Origin: Curtobacterium sp. MCBA15_008
GTDB lineage: Bacteria; Actinomycetota; Actinomycetes; Actinomycetales; Microbacteriaceae
Assembly (NCBI RefSeq): GCF_001865065.1
Contig: NZ_MJGN01000017.1
Coordinates: 1 to 64,000, forward strand
DNA length: 64,000 nucleotides
Direction of reading: 5' to 3'
Below, piece by piece: positions 47,719 through 55,214 of the stretch (positions are counted from its first letter, which is position 1; every line of letters starts with the position of its first letter). The notes below the pieces were generated by a model, which had not been told where the DNA came from, searched no databases, and saw only the letters and a program-made list of their open reading frames with translations. A program made the position numbers and the translations under genes.

Positions 47719-47790
47719 GAACCATGCGTCCGTACCGACCGGTCGGCCGCGCAACCCGTCGCCCGTCCACCACGACCCGGAGGAACCCGC

Positions 47791-48441
47791 ATGCCGGTCC
47801 CCAGCAGCGCACCGACCGAGCACCAGCTGCTCCGCGACACCGTCCGCGAGAAGATCCACGACGCGATCATGGACGGCACGCTGGAACCGGGCGAACGACT
47901 GAACGACGACGAGCTGATCGCCTGGCTCGGGGTCTCCCGCACCCCGATCCGCGAAGCCCTCAGCCAGCTCGCCCGCGCCGGTCTCATCGAGATGGCACCG
48001 AACCGGTACACCCGGGTGACCACCCCGAACCCGTCCGAGGTCGTCGAGGCGATGCAGACGCTCGGCGTGCTGTTCGGCGGCGTGGTGCGCCTGGCCGTCC
48101 CGCGGCTCGGCGCCGCATCGAAGAAGAAGATCCTGGCCCAGCTCGACAGGGCCATCGCGGACTTCGAGGCGCACGACGTCGCGGCGGTCAACCACGACGC
48201 CCTCGGGGTCTTCGCCCTGTACGTCGCGGAGTGCGGCAACGAGAACCTGCAGCGGGTGTGCCGCGACACCATGGACGGCCTGGCGTTCCGACTGCGCCTG
48301 CCGAACCTCGACGAGCTCGTCGACTGGGACCGGATGACGGCGGACTTCCGCCTGCTGCGCGAGGCCACCGAGCAGGGCGACAACGTCGCCGCGGAGCTCG
48401 CGACCGAAGCCATCCACCTGCTCCCGGGGGAAAAGCGCTGA
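47791..48441 (+). CDS. GntR family transcriptional regulator (FadR/FCD type)
   Basis: 216 residues, ATG with CGGAGGAACCCGC. wHTH at residues ~10-75 with the typical LREKIHDAIMDGTLEPGERLNDDELIAWLGVSRTPIREALSQLARAGLIEMAPNRYTRVT-like motif (VREKIHDAIMDG). The C-terminal helical domain (SEVVEAMQTLGVLFGGVVRLAVPRL ... MTADFRLLREATEQGDNVAAELATEAI) resembles FCD but lacks the three clear metal His, so the effector is unclear. Followed by a MarR gene on the same strand 175 bp away. Confidence 0.87.
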   Translation: MPVPSSAPTEHQLLRDTVREKIHDAIMDGTLEPGERLNDDELIAWLGVSRTPIREALSQLARAGLIEMAPNRYTRVTTPNPSEVVEAMQTLGVLFGGVVRLAVPRLGAASKKKILAQLDRAIADFEAHDVAAVNHDALGVFALYVAECGNENLQRVCRDTMDGLAFRLRLPNLDELVDWDRMTADFRLLREATEQGDNVAAELATEAIHLLPGEKR

Positions 48442-48616
48442 CCCCGGCTGAACAGCCGTACAGGAACCCGCCCGTCTCGTCCACGCGAGGCGGGCGGTCC
48501 GCGTTCCCCGTGCCTCCAGGCGGTCCGCGTCCGACCGCGCCGGGCGCGCGCCGTCACGTGCCGACGGAAGCCGGTAGCATCGCTCCGACCACCTGTCGGA
48601 CCACCCGGAGCACCGC

Positions 48617-49087
48617 ATGAGCCACCGCCAGCCGGACCGCACCGAGATCGCCGCGCGCCTCGCCGCCGCCGTCGGCCGCATCAACCGCCGGGCCCGGACC
48701 GACTCGGCCGCCCTCGGGTACGGCATCGTGTCCGCGCTCGCGACCATCCAGCGCGAGGGACCCCTGCGCCCCGGCGACCTGTCGCGGATCGAGGTGGTCA
48801 CGAAGCCGACGATGACGCGCATCCTGACCGAGCTCGAGCAGCGCGGGTTCATCGAGCGCGAAGCCGACCCGCGCGACGGACGGGCCTTCATGGTGACCGC
48901 GACGCCCGAGGGCATCGCGGCCGTCGAACGCGCCCGCGCCGACCGCACCGGCATCGTCGCCGAGCTCATCGCCGAGCTGCCCGACCACGACGTCGACGCC
49001 ATCGCCGCCGCACTCGAAGCCCTCGAGCGCGTGGCCCAGGGCGAGCGGCACGATCGCTCCCAGGAAGCGCACAGCGCGCAGGCCTGA
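48617..49087 (+). CDS. MarR family transcriptional regulator
   Basis: 156 residues, ATG with CCCGGAGCACCGC. MarR winged helix: YGIVSALATIQREGPLRPGDLSRIEVVTKPTMTRILTELEQRGFIEREADPRDGRAFMVTATPEGIAAVERARADR, with the DPRDGR wing. The usual targets are efflux or oxidative-stress genes, but only the distant MFS pumps are candidates. TAGCAT at ~48575 may be its -10. A single CCTCCAGG repeat copy lies in the gap before it. Confidence 0.9.
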   Translation: MSHRQPDRTEIAARLAAAVGRINRRARTDSAALGYGIVSALATIQREGPLRPGDLSRIEVVTKPTMTRILTELEQRGFIEREADPRDGRAFMVTATPEGIAAVERARADRTGIVAELIAELPDHDVDAIAAALEALERVAQGERHDRSQEAHSAQA

Positions 49088-49094
49088 TCCCGTC

Positions 49095-49111
49095 GTTACC
49101 GAACCGTTACC
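49095..49111 (+). promoter_or_regulatory. GTTACC direct repeat upstream of the secreted transglycosylase gene
   Basis: GTTACC at 49095-49100 and 49106-49111, 11 bp apart (one helical turn), a layout used by OmpR-family response regulators. MtrA controls cell-wall hydrolase genes in actinobacteria. The rest of the 286-bp gap 49088-49373 holds a GGACGG-rich region in which I found no reading frame or riboswitch I could support. Confidence 0.4.
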
Positions 49112-49373
49112 GACGGGTGGACGGACGGTTCTGCCAGCCTCCCTGGACGCGCCGTCCAGGCTCGGGAGTCATCGTGGCGGCTTCGCCCATCGGCGGCCAC
49201 CCCACGGCTGCCGGCCGGCGGACGGACGGGCCCCACACCACCGTCCGGTCCTCCCCCGGCTCGCGAGCTCTCGACGACGGACGTCCCCACGTCACGGAAC
49301 ACCGGCGCGCTCCCCCACCCCCGCGCGCAGCGTCGACAGCCACGCACCACGAGCCGGCCGACCACCGGAATCG

Positions 49374-50240
49374 ATGACAGGACACAGCACCACCGACCTC
49401 CCCACCACCACTGCCTCGACCCGACGTGAGGCCCTGAACACCCGCGACCGGCGCCTCCGCCGGGCGCTCCGCCGTCCCACGACGTTCATCGTGGGTGGCG
49501 CCGCCGTCCTCGCCGTGGCCGGCGGCATCGCGACCGTCGGGACGCAGCCCGCGATCGGCGAGGCGCTCGGCATGCCGACGGCCAGCGCCACCCCGGCACC
49601 GGCCCTCGACGGCACCGCGCTCGACCGGGCGCAGGCCGCCGCGACCATCACCACGGCGCAGACCGTCATCTCGACCGCGAACGAGAAGACCGACACCACC
49701 GCGCTCGAGCGTCGGATCGACGCGCTCGGCGACTACCGGAAGCTGTCCGGCGCGGCACTGACCTCGCGGATCTCCTCGACGGTCGACGCGAGCACCGACG
49801 TCGCGAACGCCAGCGCCACGCAGGACAAGCGGGACGCCGACGCGAAGGCAGCAGCCGAGGCGGCAGCGCAGAAGGCAGCAGCCGAGCGGGCCGCCGCAGC
49901 CGAGGCCGCGCGGAAGCAGGCCGCAGCCAACACCCCGGCCGGGGCCAGGGCCACGGCCAGCTCGCTCGCCGCGTCGAAGTACGGCTGGGGTTCCGACCAG
50001 TTCCAGTGCCTCGACAACCTCTGGACCAAGGAGTCCGGCTGGAACTACCAGGCCGTCAACGCGAACGGCGGCGCGACCGGCATCCCGCAGGCACTCCCCG
50101 GCTCGAAGATGGGCACGATCGCGGCGGACTGGCGCACCAACGCCACCACGCAGATCACGTGGGGGCTGCAGTACATCAGCCAGTCGTACGGCACGCCGTG
50201 CGCTGCTTGGGCGCACTCGCAGGCGTCGAACTTCTACTGA
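49374..50240 (+). CDS. Secreted lytic-transglycosylase-like protein
   Basis: 288 residues from the ATG at 49374. A long basic cytoplasmic leader precedes the membrane segment (FIVGGAAVLAVAGGIATVG, residues ~37-56), then a helical Ala/Lys/Glu coiled-coil region (~75-185, AKAAAEAAAQKAAAERAAAAEAARKQ). The C-terminal ~85 residues carry the SLT-like domain: FQCLDNLWTKESGWNYQAVNANGGATGIPQALPGSKM with catalytic Glu in KESGWN, and WGLQYISQSYGTPCAAWAHSQASNFY. Predicted to cleave peptidoglycan glycan strands outside the membrane, like other actinobacterial transglycosylase-like resuscitation proteins. Confidence 0.88.
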   Translation: MTGHSTTDLPTTTASTRREALNTRDRRLRRALRRPTTFIVGGAAVLAVAGGIATVGTQPAIGEALGMPTASATPAPALDGTALDRAQAAATITTAQTVISTANEKTDTTALERRIDALGDYRKLSGAALTSRISSTVDASTDVANASATQDKRDADAKAAAEAAAQKAAAERAAAAEAARKQAAANTPAGARATASSLAASKYGWGSDQFQCLDNLWTKESGWNYQAVNANGGATGIPQALPGSKMGTIAADWRTNATTQITWGLQYISQSYGTPCAAWAHSQASNFY

Positions 50241-50268
50241 GTTCGGCTCTGCGACGCAGGTGACGCCG

Positions 50269-50320
50269 ACGGCCCCGGGATCGCTCCCGGGGCCGTTCTT
50301 CGTTCGTTCGTCGTTGCGTT
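50269..50320 (+). terminator. Rho-independent terminator
   Basis: ACGGCCCCGGGA-TCGC-TCCCGGGGCCGT followed by a T-rich tail (TCTTCGTTCGTTCG). This is the only hairpin in the window with a clear T-tract. It ends the transglycosylase gene. Confidence 0.8.
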
Positions 50321-50339
50321 CTTCGTGTAGGCATACCGG

Positions 50340-51488
50340 GTGACCACCATCGGACTCCGCCGCATGGCGCCCCGCGACCCCACCGAGGGGCACCGTGCCG
50401 CCAGCCCCCTCGAGCTCCTCTTCGACCTGGTCTTCGTCGTCGCCGTCGGGTTCGCCGCGTCGAACCTGCACGAGATCGAGGCCGAGGGGCACGTCACCTC
50501 CGCCGTGGTCGCGTACGCTTTCGTGTTCTTCGCGATCTGGTGGGCGTGGATCAACTTCACCTGGTTCGCGACCTCGTTCGACACCGACGACTGGCTCTAC
50601 CGGGTGATGACGGTCGTGCAGATGGCGGGCGTGCTCGTCCTCGCCGCGGGCGTGCACGCCGTGATGGTCGACGGTTCCACCCTCGTCGTCGTCATCGGGT
50701 ACGTCGTGATGCGCCTGGCCCTGGTCGGACAGTGGCTGCGGGTCGCGGCGTCGTCGCCCGAGTACCGGAGGACGGCACTCCGCTACGCCGCGGGGATCGT
50801 GGTGGTGCAGGCGCTGTGGGTGCTCGCCGTGCTGCTGCCGTGGGAGGTCGAGCGGTTCGTCATCCCCGTCCTCATCCTCCTCGAGGTCCTGGTCCCGCCG
50901 TTCGCGGAGGCCGGCGCCCACACCACGCCGTGGCACACCCGGCACATCGCCGAGCGCTACTCCCTCTTCACGCTCATCGTCCTCGGTGAGGGGCTCGTCG
51001 CGTCCGCGAACGCGGTCATCGACGGCATCGCGCACGCCGACCACCTGGCGTCGCTCCTCGTGCTCGCGGCGTGCGGCCTCGTCATCGTCGTCGGCATGTG
51101 GTGGATCTACTTCTCGCGGGAGCAGCACGCCCACATCCGGTCGCTCCCCACCGCCCTCGTGTTCGGCTACGGCCACTACTTCGTGTTCGCAGCAGCCGGC
51201 GCGTTGCCCGCCGGCATCGAGGTCGCCGTCAGCGCGGACGCGGGTGAGGCCGAGCTGTCCCACGCCTCGGTCGCCGGCACGATCGCGGTGCCCGTCGCGC
51301 TGTTCGTGCTCGCGATCTGGTGGCTCGCGCTCCGCCCGTCGCTGACGACCGGGTGGAACGTCGCGGTCGTGGTGCTCGCCCTGGCGGTGCTCGCGAGCAT
51401 CGCCGTGCCCGCGGTGTCGCTCGTCGCGACGGCGGCGCTGGTCGTGGCGATCGTGGTCGTGCTCGAGGTCGCGGACCGGCGGGGATGA
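50340..51488 (+). CDS. Low temperature requirement protein A family membrane protein (LtrA)
   Basis: 382 residues from a GTG at 50340; TAGGCA lies 6 nt upstream, so leaderless initiation is likely. About ten helices. Family blocks: RAASPLELLFDLVFVVAVGFAASNLH, WAWINFTWFATSFDTDDWLYRVMTVVQMAGVLVLA, WHTRHIAERYSLFTLIVLGEGLVASA and WWIYFSREQHAHI. LtrA was named for Listeria cold growth mutants; the biochemical role is unknown. Monocistronic. Confidence 0.92.
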   Translation: MTTIGLRRMAPRDPTEGHRAASPLELLFDLVFVVAVGFAASNLHEIEAEGHVTSAVVAYAFVFFAIWWAWINFTWFATSFDTDDWLYRVMTVVQMAGVLVLAAGVHAVMVDGSTLVVVIGYVVMRLALVGQWLRVAASSPEYRRTALRYAAGIVVVQALWVLAVLLPWEVERFVIPVLILLEVLVPPFAEAGAHTTPWHTRHIAERYSLFTLIVLGEGLVASANAVIDGIAHADHLASLLVLAACGLVIVVGMWWIYFSREQHAHIRSLPTALVFGYGHYFVFAAAGALPAGIEVAVSADAGEAELSHASVAGTIAVPVALFVLAIWWLALRPSLTTGWNVAVVVLALAVLASIAVPAVSLVATAALVVAIVVVLEVADRRG

Positions 51489-51558
51489 GCTGGGGCCGCA
51501 CCCGCAGAGCGTGACCCGGTCTGCGCACCGGTGGCGGTCCGAACAGGCGACCGTAACG

Positions 51559-51602
51559 CGGCCTGGAGGCGCGGTGCGGGCCCGCACCGCGCCTCCAGGC
51601 CG
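51559..51602. repeat. Perfect 44-bp palindrome of the CCTGGAGGCGCGG family
   Basis: CGGCCTGGAGGCGCGGTGCG and its exact complement meet at GG|CC with no loop (51559-51602). It separates convergent LtrA and Asp23-like genes and may terminate both. Confidence 0.75.
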
Positions 51603-51615
51603 TCAGGCGGATCCG

Positions 51616-51924
51616 TCAGCCGACGCGCGCGACCCGGACGTCCACCCGGCTGAGGGCGAGGCCGTGGGCCTCGGCCACCGCGAGGGCCGCGAGGTGCGCC
51701 GCGCGGGCGGTCTCCGGTGCCGGACGTGCTCCGTCGGTGCCGATCACGACGCGCAGGACGTCGTCGTCGAGGACGACCCGGGCCAGGGCGGCGCGCGTCG
51801 CGAGCCGCTTCGCGGTGTCGATCGTGGCGCCCAGGGTGGGCCGTGCGTGGTAGATCTCGGTCACGCCGGGGACCGCGAGGACGGCGGTCTCCACGGCGGT
51901 CAGGACGTCGTCGTCGGCGCTCAT
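51616..51924 (-). CDS. Small Asp23-like protein, third gene of sigma operon
   Basis: 102 residues; ATG at 51924 overlaps the preceding TGA. Sequence pattern SADDDVLTAVETAVLAVPGVTEIYHARPTLGATI then LARVVLDDDVLRVVIGTDGARPAPETARAAHLAALAVAEAHGLALSRVDVRVARV resembles the alpha/beta Asp23/Gls24 fold, split around a basic TAKRLATRAA helix. No catalytic residues. Coupled to the sigma factor and the Asp23 fusion, so it is probably part of the same envelope-stress circuit. Assignment is by pattern only. Confidence 0.65.
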   Translation of the reverse strand: MSADDDVLTAVETAVLAVPGVTEIYHARPTLGATIDTAKRLATRAALARVVLDDDVLRVVIGTDGARPAPETARAAHLAALAVAEAHGLALSRVDVRVARVG

Positions 51925-52538
51925 GCGCGGTCCTCCTCGTCGTCGGTCGTCGGGGGCAGCAGGTCGCGGACCACGACGTCCACGGACTCGACCAGCAGGT
52001 CGGTCTGGGTGGCGAGCACCTCGGCGACGGCTTCGCGCACCTCGGACGCCACCGCCGGGATGGCCGCTCCCGCGCGGACGGCGATCTCGACCACGACCCG
52101 CACCGGCGCGCCGAGCTCGACGACGTCGCCCTCGAGCCGGCACCGGGCGATGAGGGCGTCCGGCACGCCGTCGCCGACACTGCGGACCAGCGAGCGGATC
52201 GCGCCCTCGGTCATGACGGGTCGTTCGGTCGGGGCCTCCGGTCGGAGCGGGACGTCGCGACCGGACCGCGCCTCGATCGAGATGTTCGCGAGCACGCCGC
52301 TGATCCACGACTCGTCGGCTGGGGCCTCGTTCGCCGCGGCTGCCTCGAGGGAACCGAGCGACGAGTGGCGGAGGCGGACGATCGCCGCGAGCGCGTTCTG
52401 ACACGCGGCGGACTCGTCGATGCTCGGGTCGGCGGGCTGCATGCCCGCGTCGAGGTAATCGGCCAGCTCGTCGATCGTGTGGCCGTCGAGGTCGTCGGGT
52501 TCGAGGGAGTCGAGCCGGACGGGATCGGGTTCGGTCAT
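51921..52538 (-). CDS. Anti-sigma-like domain fused to Asp23/Gls24 domain
   Basis: 205 residues from the ATG at 52538 (GGAGGG ribosome site; ATG 52544 also possible), overlapping the sigma stop by 4 bp. Residues ~10-100 (HTIDELADYLDAGMQPADPSIDESAACQNALAAIVRLRHSS, then DESWISGVLANISIEARSGRDVPL) resemble anti-sigma ASD helices without the zinc HxxxCxxC. Residues ~110-200 (VMTEGAIRSLVRSVGDGVPDALIARCRLEGDVVELGAPVRVVVEIAVRAGAAIPAVASEVREAV, LLVESVDVVVRDLL) are an Asp23/Gls24 domain. No membrane segment. It may bind the neighbouring sigma factor; this is inference. Confidence 0.72.
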   Translation of the reverse strand: MTEPDPVRLDSLEPDDLDGHTIDELADYLDAGMQPADPSIDESAACQNALAAIVRLRHSSLGSLEAAAANEAPADESWISGVLANISIEARSGRDVPLRPEAPTERPVMTEGAIRSLVRSVGDGVPDALIARCRLEGDVVELGAPVRVVVEIAVRAGAAIPAVASEVREAVAEVLATQTDLLVESVDVVVRDLLPPTTDDEEDRA

Positions 52539-53089
52539 CGCCATCCCTCCATGAGACGGATCATGTTCTTCCGTGCCCGGGACAGCAGTCCGCGGACGGT
52601 CGAGGCGGGAAGGTCGAGTTCCTCCGCGATCTCGTCGTACGAGTACTCGAGGACTTCCTTCATCAGCCAGCACCGCCGCTGCGCCTCGGGCAGTTCGGCG
52701 AGCGCCGTCTCCACCGCTTCCTCACGCGAGCGCGCCTCGGCGACGCGGTCGGGGGCGTCGTCGGCGGGCGCCTCGACCTCGAGCTCGGTCACGTCGTCGT
52801 GGAAGCGTCGCGCGCGGATCCGGTCGAGGCACTTGCGGCTGAGGATGCGCATCAGCCACGCCTTGACGCGGGCCCCGTCGTCGAGGCGGTCCATCCGGTT
52901 CCAGGCGGTGATGAACGTCTCCTGCACGACGTCGTCGAGCTCGTCGGTCGACCCGAGCGTCCGGCGTGCGTAGGCGCGCAGGAGCGGGGTGTACCGGCGG
53001 ATGAGCACCTCGAACGCACGGACGTCGCCGTCGGACGACCGATCCGCGAGGACGGCGTCGTCGAGGTCGGAGAGGGGCGGGTGTGGCAC
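52535..53089 (-). CDS. ECF-type RNA polymerase sigma factor
   Basis: 184 residues from a GTG at 53089 with AGAAGGAATCC. Region 2: AFEVLIRRYTPLLRAYARRTLGSTDELDDVVQETFITAWNRMDRLDDGARVKAWLMRILSRKCLDRIRARR, with the polymerase-core binding and -10 recognition helices. Region 4: AVETALAELPEAQRRCWLMKEVLEYSYDEIAEELDLPASTVRGLLSRARKNMIRLMEGWR, the -35 recognition HTH. The acidic linker between them is longer than usual. Operon with the anti-sigma-like/Asp23 fusion suggests an envelope stress regulon; no AAC-type target promoter was searched. Confidence 0.93.
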   Translation of the reverse strand: MPHPPLSDLDDAVLADRSSDGDVRAFEVLIRRYTPLLRAYARRTLGSTDELDDVVQETFITAWNRMDRLDDGARVKAWLMRILSRKCLDRIRARRFHDDVTELEVEAPADDAPDRVAEARSREEAVETALAELPEAQRRCWLMKEVLEYSYDEIAEELDLPASTVRGLLSRARKNMIRLMEGWR

Positions 53090-53142
53090 GGATTCCTTCT
53101 ACTGGTGGCGGATGGGGGTCTGCTGGGCGTCGGTCTCGGGCG

Positions 53143-53295
53143 TCACTCCCGGCCGGTGCGGACGCCCGGTGCGCGGCGCACACGGAACGGACCGGCGGGC
53201 CGTGCCGCGAGGGAACGGACCCGTGCCGTCGCCAGGAGGTGTGCGGGGGCGACGCGGGCGTGCGACGGCTGCTGCGGGGCGGCGGTGTCGGTCAT
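53143..53295 (-). CDS. Small basic protein, 50 residues
   Basis: ATG at 53295 is preceded by GAGGAGACCACC, one of the best ribosome sites in the window, which is the main reason to call it. Sequence is MTDTAAPQQPSHARVAPAHL, then LLATARVRSLAARPAGPFRV and RRAPGVRTGRE, strongly basic with no Cys and no transmembrane segment. It lies 53 bp upstream of the sigma factor gene on the same strand and is probably the first gene of that operon. No family recognised. Confidence 0.5.
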   Translation of the reverse strand: MTDTAAPQQPSHARVAPAHLLATARVRSLAARPAGPFRVRRAPGVRTGRE

Positions 53296-53332
53296 GGTGG
53301 TCTCCTCGGGTGTGGTCCTGCACCGGTGAGAC

Positions 53333-53355
53333 GTGACGAGGACGGAGTTCGTCAC
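53333..53355. promoter_or_regulatory. Inverted repeat in the divergent sigma-operon/MOSC gap
   Basis: GTGACGA and TCGTCAC, 9 bp apart, lie in the 82-bp gap between the small basic protein gene and the MOSC gene. Candidate operator for autoregulation. Confidence 0.35.
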
Positions 53356-53377
53356 ACTTCTGCGGCAGAGTGGTCGC

Positions 53378-54022
53378 ATGTCCCTCGTCACCGCCGTCTG
53401 CCGCGTCGACCGCCTGCACCGCGACTCCGGCACGATCGGGATCACCGCGATCGACAAGCGCCCCGTCGACGGCCCCGTCCGGGTGCGGCCGCTCGGGCTG
53501 CACGCCGACGTGCAGGCCGACCGCAAGCACCACGGCGGCGAGGACCAGGCCGTGTACGCCTACGCCGACGAGGACGCCGCGTACTTCGCCGAGTCGCTCG
53601 GGCGCGACGTCCCGCCGGGGCTCTTCGGGGAGAACCTCCGCACGAGCGGGGTCGACGTCACCGGTGCCGTCACGGGTGAGCGCTGGCGCATCGGTGCGAC
53701 CCTCGAGCTCGAGGTCACCATCCCGCGCACGCCGTGCGGCACCTTCGCCCGACGAATGAAGGTCGACCGGTGGGTGAAGCGGTTCGCCGAGGAGGGACGG
53801 CCCGGGGCGTACTTCCGGGTCCTGCGCTCCGGCCCGGTCGCCGCCGGTGATCCGGTCGTCGTCACGCACCGACCGGACCACGGCGTCACGATCGGGCAGA
53901 TCTTCGCCGGGCTGTCGCCGGAGCAGGCGCGCGCGGTGCTCGACTCGGGGACGGGCCTGGCCCCGAAGGTGGTGCGCGACGTGTCCCGGTTCCTCGCGCG
54001 CGGACGGGTCCTCGACCGCTGA
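53378..54022 (+). CDS. MOSC domain protein (YiiM type)
   Basis: 214 residues from ATG 53378; CAGAGT ends 6 nt upstream. MOSC beta-barrel: VCRVDRLHRDSGTIGITAIDKRPVDGPVRVRPLGLHADVQADRKHHGGEDQAVYAY, SLGRDVPPGLFGENLRTSG, TIPRTPCGTFARRM with the conserved molybdenum-cofactor Cys in PCGTF, and a 3-alpha C-terminal domain (LSPEQARAVLDSGTGLAPKVVRDVSRFLARG) as in YiiM. YiiM reduces N-hydroxylated purine analogues (6-hydroxylaminopurine). Reductase partners are not adjacent. Confidence 0.9.
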   Translation: MSLVTAVCRVDRLHRDSGTIGITAIDKRPVDGPVRVRPLGLHADVQADRKHHGGEDQAVYAYADEDAAYFAESLGRDVPPGLFGENLRTSGVDVTGAVTGERWRIGATLELEVTIPRTPCGTFARRMKVDRWVKRFAEEGRPGAYFRVLRSGPVAAGDPVVVTHRPDHGVTIGQIFAGLSPEQARAVLDSGTGLAPKVVRDVSRFLARGRVLDR

Positions 54023-54089
54023 CGCGGGGCGCTTCCTTTGCTCGTCCGGTTCTGAGGTCAGACGGGGCTGGGGTCAGACGGGGCTGCGG

Positions 54090-54653
54090 TCAGACGGGGC
54101 TGAGCGGCTGCAGCTCCCCCGCCGGCAGCTCGACGCGGATGCGGTCGCCCGCACGGACGACGCCGCCGGCGACCACGACGCTCATCACGCCGCCCTTGCG
54201 CTCGACCGTCCCGTCGTCGGCCCGACCGAGGACCGCGCGGAGCAGCCCCGGTTCGAAGTCGTTGATCTGCTGGCACGGGTTCCGCAGCCCCGTCACCCGC
54301 ACGCACGCGTCGTCGCCCAGGTGCAGGAGCGTGCCGGCCGGCAGCCCGAGCAGGTCCACGCCACGCGTGGTGACGTTCTCGCCCATCTGACCGGGCGCCA
54401 CGGTGAACCCCGCGTCGGCGACCTCGTCGAAGACCTCGGCGTGCAGCAGGTGCACCTGGCGCAGGTTCGGCTGCGACGGGTCCCGCGCGACCCGGGAGCG
54501 GTGCTGCACCGTGGTACCGGCGTGGGCGTCGCCCTCGATGCCCCACCCCTCGACCAGGACGACCTCGTCGACCACGGGCTTGGTGAAGTGGTGGGCGGTG
54601 TCGCGGCTCACGGCGACGACCGTCGGCTGCTCGTCTTCGAGGTTCGGGGTCAC
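54090..54653 (-). CDS. MOSC domain protein (YuaD-like short type)
   Basis: 187 residues from a GTG at 54653. VVAVSRDTAHHFTKPVVDEVVLVEGWGIEGDAHAGTTVQHRSRVARDPSQPNLRQVHLLHAEVFDEVADAGFTVAPGQMGENVTTRGVDLLGLP is the consensus of short MOSC proteins, with RNPCQQIN carrying the Mo-cofactor Cys. Distinct subgroup from the convergent YiiM-type protein 68 bp away. It may insert or transfer sulfur on molybdopterin or act as an oxidoreductase alone. It follows the MmcQ-like gene by 7 bp and is probably cotranscribed. Confidence 0.88.
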   Translation of the reverse strand: MTPNLEDEQPTVVAVSRDTAHHFTKPVVDEVVLVEGWGIEGDAHAGTTVQHRSRVARDPSQPNLRQVHLLHAEVFDEVADAGFTVAPGQMGENVTTRGVDLLGLPAGTLLHLGDDACVRVTGLRNPCQQINDFEPGLLRAVLGRADDGTVERKGGVMSVVVAGGVVRAGDRIRVELPAGELQPLSPV

Positions 54654-54660
54654 GTGACGA

Positions 54661-55071
54661 TCATGGCGCAGAACCTGTTCGACCGGCAGCCCCACCGCCG
54701 GTGCCGCGCGACGGGTCGATCGGTCGCTTCGCCCGCGGCAGGCCCGCCACCACCAGGTCGTACGCGTTGCCGACCAGGTCCTCGACCAGCGTCGCGTCGA
54801 TGCCGTCCCCCGGGGACAGCGTGATCCAGTGCTGCTTGTTCATGTGCCAGCCCGGGGTGATCTCGGCGTGTTCCCGCACGAGCGCGGCGCCGTGCGGCGG
54901 TGCGCACTTGAGGTTCACGATCGACACACCCCGCAGCTCGGACGTCATCACGAACATCTTGCCGACGACCTTGTAGACGAAGGCGCCCTCGCCGAAGGGC
55001 TGCGTCTCCGCCACCGCGGGCAGGGCCATCGCGGTGCGGACCGCCACCTCGTGCAGCGCCTCGCCGTCCAT
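54661..55071 (-). CDS. MmcQ/YjbR family DNA-binding-like protein
   Basis: 136 residues from the ATG at 55071. CyaY-like alpha/beta domain: MDGEALHEVAVRTAMALPAVAETQPFGEGAFVYKVVGKMFVMTSELRGVSIVNLKCAPPHGAALVREHAEITPGWHMNKQHWITLSPGDGIDATLVEDLVGNAYDLVVAGLP, close to the family consensus (PGYHMNKxHWxTV). Often annotated as DNA-binding without proof. The C-terminal basic tail (RAKRPIDPSRGTGGGAAGRTG) is variable. Upstream partner of the short MOSC gene. Confidence 0.88.
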   Translation of the reverse strand: MDGEALHEVAVRTAMALPAVAETQPFGEGAFVYKVVGKMFVMTSELRGVSIVNLKCAPPHGAALVREHAEITPGWHMNKQHWITLSPGDGIDATLVEDLVGNAYDLVVAGLPRAKRPIDPSRGTGGGAAGRTGSAP

Positions 55072-55214
55072 GCGACCAGCATGCCGCACACCGCCGACGA
55101 CGCGCCTCGTTCTGGGGGCGGGGGCGGCCGTGCCCGCCGTCGTACGATCGACGCGCCGTGCACCCGACACGGCGGCCGCTCCCGCGGTCACGACCACCCC
55201 TGGGGGAAGAACCC

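Noticed and set aside
49088-49373. Cyclic-di-AMP (ydaO-type) riboswitch before the cell-wall hydrolase gene
   Set aside because: Position would fit, but I could not find the conserved core motifs of that class by eye.
49117-49377. 86-codon plus-strand frame in the same leader
   Set aside because: No ribosome site, no family, overlaps the next gene's start, and composition follows the surrounding DNA.
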